Shown in pieces: positions 1-4,739 of a stretch of 5,842 bases of DNA; position 1 is the stretch's first letter; each line of letters opens with the position of its first letter. The DNA lies in contig JAGTQT010000010.1 in NCBI GenBank assembly GCA_018396615.1, positions 8,720 to 14,561 on the forward strand, in the 5' to 3' direction. A program made the translations under genes and the position numbers. The notes beneath the pieces were generated by a model. The model searched no databases. It was given only the letters and a program-made list of their open reading frames with translations, and was not told the DNA's origin. The stretch comes from Candidatus Bathyarchaeota archaeon. GTDB taxonomy: Archaea > Thermoproteota > Bathyarchaeia > Bathyarchaeales > Bathycorpusculaceae.

Positions 1-1072
1 AGAGCCTCCACTTGGCTGACGGTAGCTTCCAGAAGACCCCTGTGCTTGTGCAAGGGGGATCAACTAAAACGAGGTCGGCTTCAACGTTCAGAGGAATCGG
101 TGATCGTGCGTCAGCGACTAATGGTTCGGCTATGTCCACGCCCATGTGGGCTACCTCTCTTTTCCATGTTGTCATTCTTCGCTTGGAATAGTCAACCGAG
201 TAGATGGCGCCGCGGTTCTGCATTAACTGTGCTAGGTAAGTGGTTTTGGCTCCCGGAGCTGCGCAAACATCCAAGACGGTTATTGCGGGCTGCGGGTCTG
301 CTGCTTCGACTGCGAAGATGCTGGCTTTGTCTTGAACGTAGGCTAATCCTTCTCGAATGCTTTGCAGGTTGGCTATAGGCTGCGTGGCGCCGAGAACTTT
401 GTATGCGTGCCTAAGTTGGCTGACTCTTTCGATTTGAACGCCCTCTTGGTTTAGCCTGTTTAATATCTCTTTTTCCTCTGCTTTCAGAGTATTCAGCCTG
501 ATGTACATGGGCGGCTGTTGCTGAGTAGCGCTGAGCATGGTTAAGGTTTCGTGTCTGCCGAAGAGTTTGATGCAGTACTTCACGAACCATGTTGGATGGA
601 ACGTCTCGAGCGCTATCCTTGTTTCGTCGTCTGCCTGCATATATGCTGCTGTCCGGCTTTGTGTAAGCAGTCTGCCTAGGAAAGGCTCGACTTGCTGCAT
701 GGTTTTCCAGCCCAAGATGAGACGAGCTAGTCTGGCTGTGTTTTCCGCTTCTTCCATGTCTAGTTCTGCCCAGTTCTTAGCGATCCTTGTCTGGTAGACG
801 AATAGACGTAGGAAAGCCTGTAAGCCAAGATCGAATTCGTCCAGAGTTGTCGGCGCTAGGGCGCTGTTTATGAATGCGTCTATGAAGTTTTGTCGCTTAG
901 TGGTTTCGTAGACAAGTTTGTTGGCTAGGCGGATTGCGTCATAGTTTTCTATTTGGAGCTGTTTGGTTGTCTTCGCTAGGGCAAGGCGCTCGCTTAGTCT
1001 TTGCATTTGCATCCAGCTTAGGGTTTCGATGGCAAGCGTCCAAGCTTCCTTAAGCAACGGGTTTCCCTGCAT
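1..1072 (-). CDS. NOL1/NOP2/Sun (RsmB-like) RNA m5C methyltransferase, C-terminus cut by window edge
   Basis: This enzyme should transfer a methyl group from S-adenosylmethionine to C5 of cytosine in tRNA or rRNA. I translated the minus strand by hand; 357 codons are visible and no stop is reached. Residues 1 to about 145 are all helical and resemble the NusB-like RNA-binding domain of RsmB-type enzymes. A linker starts at H159-P-T-W and runs to the PPMYIRLN segment (187-194). Methyltransferase motifs follow: YVQDKAS (245-251), motif I DVCAAPGAKT (268-277) for SAM binding, an acidic strand end at D294, DARSP from D321, and motif IV DPPCTSTG (338-345) with C341. In this family C341 is the product-release cysteine; the nucleophilic cysteine of motif VI would lie just beyond the left edge. 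ATG at 1072 is the only usual start between the upstream in-frame stop and the NusB-like domain. No Shine-Dalgarno precedes it, so expression is probably by read-through from the nucleotidyltransferase gene 36 bp upstream. The family call is firm; the RNA target is unknown. Confidence 0.93.
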   Translation of the reverse strand, partial: MQGNPLLKEAWTLAIETLSWMQMQRLSERLALAKTTKQLQIENYDAIRLANKLVYETTKRQNFIDAFINSALAPTTLDEFDLGLQAFLRLFVYQTRIAKNWAELDMEEAENTARLARLILGWKTMQQVEPFLGRLLTQSRTAAYMQADDETRIALETFHPTWFVKYCIKLFGRHETLTMLSATQQQPPMYIRLNTLKAEEKEILNRLNQEGVQIERVSQLRHAYKVLGATQPIANLQSIREGLAYVQDKASIFAVEAADPQPAITVLDVCAAPGAKTTYLAQLMQNRGAIYSVDYSKRRMTTWKREVAHMGVDIAEPLVADARSPIPLNVEADLVLVDPPCTSTGVFWKLPSAKWRL

Positions 1073-1108
1073 CCAAGAGAAGTGAAAGATGATGTAGATA
1101 AGACTATG

Positions 1109-1930
1109 TTAGATTTGATGGAGCACTTTTTCTACGTAGCACTTCGAGATGAGTTTGGGAGTTAGCCCTGTCTCGCTCTTTATCTTGGGCAGAGTTAGCT
1201 GCCACATGGTCTGCAATGCTTGGGTTCTTCGGTCAAGGTCACGTTTAGAGAAGCTTTTAACAGTCATGGTTTCTTCGACAAGCTTCCTATAATCCTTCGG
1301 CAGCCAATTCAGACTGTACGAGTAAAAGAGTCTCCACTTCTGCGGAGGCAAAAACTCCTTGTTCAAAGCAAACAGGACACGAAGCATCAAGTCAAAAGCA
1401 TAGTTCACGCAGTAATGTGCAGAGACCATGTCGCCTCTAACAACCCAAGCGTCCACCAAGGTTTCAAGTCCTCTTTTTGGAGGACAACAATACCATTTAA
1501 GATACTCACTGTAAATCACGATGCGTTTGACCCAGAAATTTCTTGAAATGCGTAGTTTCCTGTTGAAGGATTTTCTGATCTTCCCGTGCGCGTCATAGAC
1601 TATTTTGGCATGGGAGAAATCCCATAGGCTCATTTCGCTCCACTTCCATCTTGAAAAGTCTTGGAGAAAATGAACCTCCAAATCTATGTCGATATGAGAG
1701 CGCTTCTGCTCTTCGGCTCCTATCTGGCGCAACCGTCTTCGAAGATTCTTATCTTTCCTGTCTAGGAAAACCAGAATGTCTATATCAGAATATTTGTCAG
1801 CATAGCCTCTGGCTAATCCACCTATGAAGACTACACCAGCCACACCTTCCAAGGTAGTTATTCTAGAAACCAGCTTTCCGACTATGTTCCTGAATTTTCC
1901 GATCTGGTTTTCTCCCTGCAACGCTGCCAT
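1109..1930 (-). CDS. Nucleotidyltransferase-domain protein (Pol beta/MNT fold) with helical C-terminal domain
   Basis: This 273-residue soluble protein begins with a polymerase-beta-type nucleotidyltransferase fold. After a helix (about 10-28), a strand and glycine loop VVFIGGLARG (33-42) lead to the metal-binding pair D49 and D51 in SDIDILVF. The third acidic strand is IDIDLEVHF (80-88), where D83 or E85 is the likely third carboxylate. The usual GS of this fold is GG here (37-38), which occurs in archaeal members. Residues from about 150 to 273 are helical (AHYCVNYAFDLMLRVLFALN at 171-190) and resemble the helical partner region of DUF4037 or HEPN-associated nucleotidyltransferases. Such proteins attach NMP to small molecules, RNA or proteins; the substrate here cannot be inferred. 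ATG at 1930 is the first start after an in-frame TAA upstream, and a TATA-like element lies 36-41 bp before it. The gene ends 36 bp before the methyltransferase gene on the same strand, so co-transcription is likely. Antibiotic or toxin-antitoxin roles are possible but unsupported. Confidence 0.85.
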   Translation of the reverse strand: MAALQGENQIGKFRNIVGKLVSRITTLEGVAGVVFIGGLARGYADKYSDIDILVFLDRKDKNLRRRLRQIGAEEQKRSHIDIDLEVHFLQDFSRWKWSEMSLWDFSHAKIVYDAHGKIRKSFNRKLRISRNFWVKRIVIYSEYLKWYCCPPKRGLETLVDAWVVRGDMVSAHYCVNYAFDLMLRVLFALNKEFLPPQKWRLFYSYSLNWLPKDYRKLVEETMTVKSFSKRDLDRRTQALQTMWQLTLPKIKSETGLTPKLISKCYVEKVLHQI

Positions 1931-1965
1931 GACAAAACCACACTGTAGACATTACACAAGCAAAC

Positions 1966-1995
1966 GTATAATTCTGTGCTCCAGACTATACATAA
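1966..1995 (-). promoter_or_regulatory. Candidate archaeal promoter for the nucleotidyltransferase-methyltransferase pair
   Basis: Read on the minus strand, two TATA-like elements lie upstream of the ATG at 1930: TTATGTATAG (1995-1986) and TTATAC (1971-1966). With archaeal spacing of about 25 bp, the nearer one would start transcripts around 1941-1945, giving a leader of roughly 11-15 nt, and the farther one a leader of roughly 30 nt. No Shine-Dalgarno is seen before the ATG, which suits a short-leader transcript. This is position and motif only. Confidence 0.35.
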
Positions 1996-2059
1996 TCGGA
2001 GAAATGCTCCAAAAATTCACTTTAACGGAGCTTGATTTAGGCTTCTTTTCACAGAGTTT

Positions 2060-2097
2060 CGGAAGAAAAGTTTAATCAGTTGATTAACTAAACTTTA
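2060..2097 (-). terminator. Hairpin plus T-rich tract after the membrane-protein gene
   Basis: On the minus strand, 26 bp after the TGA of the membrane-protein gene, an 8-bp perfect inverted repeat (AAAGTTTA at 2096-2089, TAAACTTT at 2074-2067, 14-nt loop) is followed directly by CTTTTCTT. This resembles a hairpin with a U-rich tail. Archaeal termination depends mainly on the U tract, and this one is interrupted, so activity is uncertain. The AT-rich repeat could instead be a protein-binding site for the promoter just downstream. Confidence 0.35.
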
Positions 2098-2122
2098 CGA
2101 ATAGATAGAAGAAAGCTCTACA

Positions 2123-2869
2123 TCATAGTTTCTTCAAATATTCAAAGGAATGTTCTGGGAAATCCCGTCTTCCAGTTTCTTGGTTGATGTTGTTGCAAAA
2201 ATCGGTGACATCTTTCAGAAAGTCATTGTATTTTTCTCTGAATGCTTCATAGTCAGCTTCTAAATCTTTAGTTATTGGCTTGTCGGTTGTGGTCATTATT
2301 TCATGAGCAAATACTTCATGGATTTTCAGGTTTCTCTTATAGCTCTCCAAGACTTGCTCAAACCGTTTCATTAACAGACAGAGATTACAGTAGGTCTTGT
2401 CTGATTCCTCAATTTCTTTTTCTATAACAACGATTGTGTCATAAGTTTCGTTTATGTTGTGGCTTTCTAAAACATGTGAAACAAGTTGGCTCTTAATCTC
2501 CTTCTCATAACGTCTTCTGATGTTGTCCATTAGTGTTCTAACCGAATTGTTGAAATAACGGGATTTTATAACGAGATCTTTCAGTTTCGGAAAGTATCTC
2601 CTTGCGATTCCGTTCAGCCTTCTTTCTAATCTCCTTTCTCCAATTCTTTCTCGAACGGGTCTAATGAAAATCATAATAGGTATGAAGAACGTGAGTGCAA
2701 TGAGTAGAATCAAAGAGAAATAAAACCACCATGATGGAAGGTTTCCACTATTACTCAGTAAACTTGTAGCTGCTACAAGAATCGAAACCATAACTCCTAC
2801 GACTGCTGCAAGCTCCGTGATTTTTGGACCGTTTTTTCCTTCTGGTTCTCCTCTGGTCAAATTCGACAC
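2123..2869 (-). CDS. Hypothetical membrane protein: N-terminal two-helix hairpin and long charged cytoplasmic tail
   Basis: I do not recognise this 248-residue protein. Two hydrophobic segments, about 20-39 and 48-70, are separated by a short polar turn (SNSGNLPSW). The second is followed by a strongly basic stretch (RPVRERIGERR from 70), which by the positive-inside rule places both ends in the cytoplasm. Residues from about 80 to 248 are charged and mostly helical, possibly partly coiled coil around 110-185, and include a CNLC pair (C161, C164) that could bind metal or form a disulfide. There is no signal peptidase site and no catalytic motif that I can name. Position 2869 gives a GTG start; a TTG at 2860 is an alternative, because AGGTG (2873-2869) overlaps the GTG but sits 8 nt before the TTG. 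By eye the gene looks more AT-rich than its neighbours, which may indicate faster evolution or transfer. It is separated from the nucleotidyltransferase by 192 bp with its own likely terminator and promoter, so it is probably transcribed alone. Confidence 0.7.
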   Translation of the reverse strand: MSNLTRGEPEGKNGPKITELAAVVGVMVSILVAATSLLSNSGNLPSWWFYFSLILLIALTFFIPIMIFIRPVRERIGERRLERRLNGIARRYFPKLKDLVIKSRYFNNSVRTLMDNIRRRYEKEIKSQLVSHVLESHNINETYDTIVVIEKEIEESDKTYCNLCLLMKRFEQVLESYKRNLKIHEVFAHEIMTTTDKPITKDLEADYEAFREKYNDFLKDVTDFCNNINQETGRRDFPEHSFEYLKKL

Positions 2870-2873
2870 ACCT
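2869..2873 (-). promoter_or_regulatory. Ribosome-binding-site-like AGGTG that questions the GTG start
   Basis: AGGTG matches the complement of the archaeal 16S 3' end (CACCU). Its last G is the first base of the GTG start at 2869, so it cannot serve that codon as a normal Shine-Dalgarno. It lies 8 nt before the in-frame TTG at 2860, an ideal distance. The shorter start would remove only three residues. Confidence 0.4.
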
Positions 2874-2934
2874 ATTTCAATTTCCTTGATTTAGTCTTAA
2901 GTTTTCCGCATTCATCCCCTGCACAACATGAAAT

Positions 2935-3038
2935 TCGCTACGCCACGCGAAAAGCGAGAGCCTACATATACCGCCAAATTCCGAGCCTCACAGAGATTCG
3001 GATATCTGGAGCTTTTCCCCAGACTACCTATATATAGG
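2935..3038. repeat. Run of four short inverted repeats, possible structured RNA or element
   Basis: Four self-complementary units follow one another within about 100 bp. They are TCGCT (2935-2939) with AGCGA (2953-2957), TCCGA (2980-2984) with TCGGA (2998-3002), TCTGG (3005-3009) with CCAGA (3019-3023), and the perfect 12-bp palindrome CCTATATATAGG (3027-3038). The block looks more GC-rich than the AT-rich sequence on either side. Each stem is only five or six pairs, so chance is a real alternative. On the minus strand the palindrome could act as a TATA box for a transcript running across the other three hairpins. Confidence 0.4.
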
Positions 3039-3173
3039 GGGGATAAAACAGCGCTCAACACACCAGAAACCAACCATAACAGCTCCCTCAACAAACGTAA
3101 GAGAACAATATTTAATAGCCTCTTTCTGCAATTGATTTGCAAGTGGTTGAAAATGGGCGATCGCGTTCCACAA

Positions 3174-3198
3174 GGCTAAATTCTCGAAACGCTTAGCC
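3174..3198. repeat. 6-bp inverted repeat GGCTAA/TTAGCC with 13-nt loop
   Basis: Perfect arms at 3174-3179 and 3193-3198 lie about 70-90 bp upstream of the proS start and 28 bp upstream of its TATA-like box. It would be upstream of the predicted transcript, so if functional it would act in DNA, not as a leader structure. A six-pair arm alone is weak evidence. Confidence 0.3.
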
Positions 3199-3203
3199 CA
3201 CAT

Positions 3204-3217
3204 AAGAATCAATTCTT
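3204..3217. promoter_or_regulatory. Palindrome AAGAATcaATTCTT, possible operator upstream of proS TATA
   Basis: The 6-bp arms are perfect and separated by two bases. The site ends 8 bp before the proS TATA-like element, next to where TFB contacts the BRE, so a dimeric regulator bound here could affect proS initiation. No regulator is identified and the AT-rich composition makes such palindromes fairly common. Confidence 0.3.
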
Positions 3218-3225
3218 CATTAACA

Positions 3226-3232
3226 TTATATT
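3226..3232 (+). promoter_or_regulatory. proS: TATA-like box of proS (TTATATT)
   Basis: TTATATT is centred about 36 bp before the proS ATG and preceded by the A-rich ATTAACA, a possible BRE. Archaeal spacing of 25-27 bp to the transcription start predicts initiation near 3254-3257, a leader of about 8-11 nt. That would place the start inside or just after the GGAG Shine-Dalgarno-like motif, so either initiation is a few bases earlier or the message is effectively short-leadered. Confidence 0.5.
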
Positions 3233-3251
3233 CAACCACACACGAACATTT

Positions 3252-3257
3252 GGAGAG
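3252..3257 (+). promoter_or_regulatory. proS: Shine-Dalgarno-like GGAGAG deciding the proS start
   Basis: GGAG (3252-3255) ends 9 nt before the ATG at 3265 and 18 nt before the second in-frame ATG at 3274. The spacing favours the first ATG. Confidence 0.45.
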
Positions 3258-3264
3258 ACCATAA

Positions 3265-4707
3265 ATGTCAGACATGGGACTAACCGTCAAAAAATCCGAA
3301 GACTTCTCAGAATGGTACACCCAAACCGTTCTCAAATCAGGCCTAGCTGACTACTCATCAGTCAAAGGCTGCATGATCTTCAGAGAACACTCCTACGCCA
3401 TCTGGGAAAAAATCCAAGAAATCTTCAACCAAAAAATAAAAGCCACAGGACACAAAAACGTCTACTTCCCACTATTCATCCCAGAAAGCCTCCTAAAAAA
3501 AGAAGCAGAACACTTCGCAGGCTTCGTCCCCGAAGTAGCATGGATCACCCACGGCGGAGACACACCACTAGAAGAAAAACTCGCCGTAAGACCCACATCA
3601 GAAACCATCATGTACGCCACATACGCAAAATGGATCAGAAGCTGGAGAGACCTTCCCATAAAACTGAACCAGTGGTGCAGCGTCGTCAGATGGGAAACCG
3701 AAGCCACCAAACTCTTCCTAAGAACCAGAGAATTCCTCTGGCAAGAAGGACACACCGCACACGCAACCAAAGAAGAAGCAGACCAAGAAGTCATAGACAT
3801 ACTCCACATATACAAAGACATAATGGAAAACTACCTAGCCATCCCCGTACTCGCCGGAAAAAAAACCGACCGAGAAAAATTCAAAGGCGCACTCTACACA
3901 ACAACCCTTGAAGCCATAATGCCAGACGGCAAAGCCCTACAAATGGGAACATCACACCAACTAGGACAAAACTTCTCCAAAGTCTTCGACATCAAATACC
4001 TAGACCAAAAAGAAAAAGAACAACATGTCTGGCAAACCTCATGGGGATTCTCGACACGCATGATAGGCGCCATGGTAATGATCCACGGAGACGACAAAGG
4101 ACTCGTGCTACCCCCAAAAATCGCCCCAATACAAGCAGTCATAGTTCCCATCCCCTACAAAGAAGCAAACATCGAATCAATCACATCCAAAGCCAAAGAA
4201 CTACAGGAAAAACTGCACAAAGCAGGAGTAACCACAGTTCTCGACAACAGAGAAGAATACACACCCGGATGGAAATTCAACGAATGGGAACTTAAAGGCA
4301 TACCAATAAGAATCGAAATAGGACCCAGAGACATCAAACAAGAACAAGTAACCCTCGCAAGAAGAGACACATCCCAGAAAACCACAGTAAAACAGGAAGA
4401 AGCAGTAGACGCAATAATCAAATTGCTAGACGAAATCCAAAACCAAATGCTCACCAAAGCCAAAAAAACCCTAAAAGAAAAAACCACCAACGTCAAAACC
4501 TACGAAGAATTCAAAAAAACCCTAAACACAAAAGGCGGCTTCATCAGAGCCTCATGGTGCGCAGAAGCAGACTGCGAGGAGAAAATAAAAGAAGAAACAG
4601 GAGCCACAATAAGACTGGAACCTCTTGAGAAGGAAGCAGTCTTCTCCAACTGCATCTACTGCGGAAAAGAAGCAAAAAAAGTAGTATACTTCGCCAGAGC
4701 ATACTAA
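3265..4707 (+). CDS. proS: Prolyl-tRNA synthetase, archaeal/eukaryotic type (ProRS)
   Basis: This cytoplasmic class II synthetase activates proline with ATP and charges tRNA-Pro. The 480-residue length matches the archaeal-type enzyme, which lacks the bacterial editing insertion between motifs 2 and 3. Visible features in order are: motif 1 region VYFPLFIPESLL (66-77); the proline-site RPTSET (109-114); motif 2 from R142-W-E to RTREFLWQEGHTAH (153-166); motif 3 GFSTRMIGAM (261-270) with R265; an anticodon-binding domain from about 288, including EYTPGWKFNEWE (331-342) and the RIEIGPRD stretch (349-356); and a C-terminal zinc domain with C432, C437, C463 and C466 ending in the family's conserved tyrosine Y480. 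ATG at 3265 is preferred because of the GGAG spacing and a TATA-like box about 36 bp upstream. The coding strand is strikingly rich in A and in C-ending codons and poor in T, unlike the neighbouring genes, which explains several long empty frames across it. It is monocistronic in this window and converges on the oxidoreductase gene. Confidence 0.98.
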   Translation: MSDMGLTVKKSEDFSEWYTQTVLKSGLADYSSVKGCMIFREHSYAIWEKIQEIFNQKIKATGHKNVYFPLFIPESLLKKEAEHFAGFVPEVAWITHGGDTPLEEKLAVRPTSETIMYATYAKWIRSWRDLPIKLNQWCSVVRWETEATKLFLRTREFLWQEGHTAHATKEEADQEVIDILHIYKDIMENYLAIPVLAGKKTDREKFKGALYTTTLEAIMPDGKALQMGTSHQLGQNFSKVFDIKYLDQKEKEQHVWQTSWGFSTRMIGAMVMIHGDDKGLVLPPKIAPIQAVIVPIPYKEANIESITSKAKELQEKLHKAGVTTVLDNREEYTPGWKFNEWELKGIPIRIEIGPRDIKQEQVTLARRDTSQKTTVKQEEAVDAIIKLLDEIQNQMLTKAKKTLKEKTTNVKTYEEFKKTLNTKGGFIRASWCAEADCEEKIKEETGATIRLEPLEKEAVFSNCIYCGKEAKKVVYFARAY

Positions 4708-4733
4708 AAAAACACAGCCACCATCTAAAAAAA
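4706..4733 (-). terminator. Two T7 tracts after the oxidoreductase gene
   Basis: Read on the minus strand after the TAG at 4742-4740, seven T residues occur at 4733-4727 and seven more at 4712-4706. Oligo-T in the non-template strand is the core archaeal termination signal, so the pair probably ends the oxidoreductase transcript before or at the 3' end of proS. No hairpin is needed or seen. The second tract overlaps the proS stop codon. proS itself has no comparable T tract in this gap. Confidence 0.6.
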
Positions 4734-4739
4734 GTCTAG

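Larger units (their letters stand above)
2870..3264. other. 395-bp divergent intergenic region with clustered inverted repeats
   Basis: No convincing gene lies between the minus-strand membrane-protein gene and plus-strand proS. The open frames here (minus 2912-3142 and 3024-3335, plus 2928-3179) overlap one another and show no recognised domain. Visible elements are: a possible minus-strand TATA (ACTTAAGA at 2902-2895, preceded by GCGGAAA, a BRE-like purine stretch) suited to a near-leaderless transcript of the membrane gene; a cluster of short hairpins at 2935-3038; a minus-strand TATA-like ATTAAATATT (about 3116-3107); an inverted repeat TGCAA/TTGCA (3127-3141); an inverted repeat GGCTAA/TTAGCC (3174-3198); a palindrome at 3204-3217; and the proS promoter. 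I checked for tRNA signatures such as a T-arm GTTCGAATC core and found none. Confidence 0.6.

Noticed and set aside
46..797. Plus-strand frames at 46-378 and 537-797
   Set aside because: They lie antisense to the methyltransferase, whose minus-strand frame carries a complete series of family motifs.
1109..1930. Nucleotidyltransferase as an antibiotic-resistance enzyme or a CD-NTase immune enzyme
   Set aside because: The generic GG...DxD and third acidic strand fit many nucleotidyltransferases; no resistance-enzyme signature and no CBASS partner genes are visible.
1220..2075. Plus-strand frames at 1220-1546 and 1824-2075
   Set aside because: They are antisense to the nucleotidyltransferase gene or run from it into the gap; no recognisable protein character.
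2912..3142. Minus-strand 76-codon frame with a hydrophobic N-terminal half
   Set aside because: It could encode a small one-helix protein, but the C-terminal half coincides with the hairpin block, there is no ribosome-binding site, and overlapping frames on both strands look equally good. It would be worth reviving only if conserved in relatives.
2930..3200. Possible tRNA or other known RNA gene in the intergenic region
   Set aside because: No T-arm or D-arm consensus, no CCA-compatible acceptor stem, and no match I can recognise to RNase P RNA or SRP RNA cores.
3540..3911. Arginine/histidine-rich 123-codon frame inside proS, and similar frames at 3462-3821, 3894-4151, 4041-4295 and 4155-4496
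   Set aside because: All overlap the firmly identified proS gene in other frames; their skewed composition follows from the A/C-rich proS codons and they show no domain.
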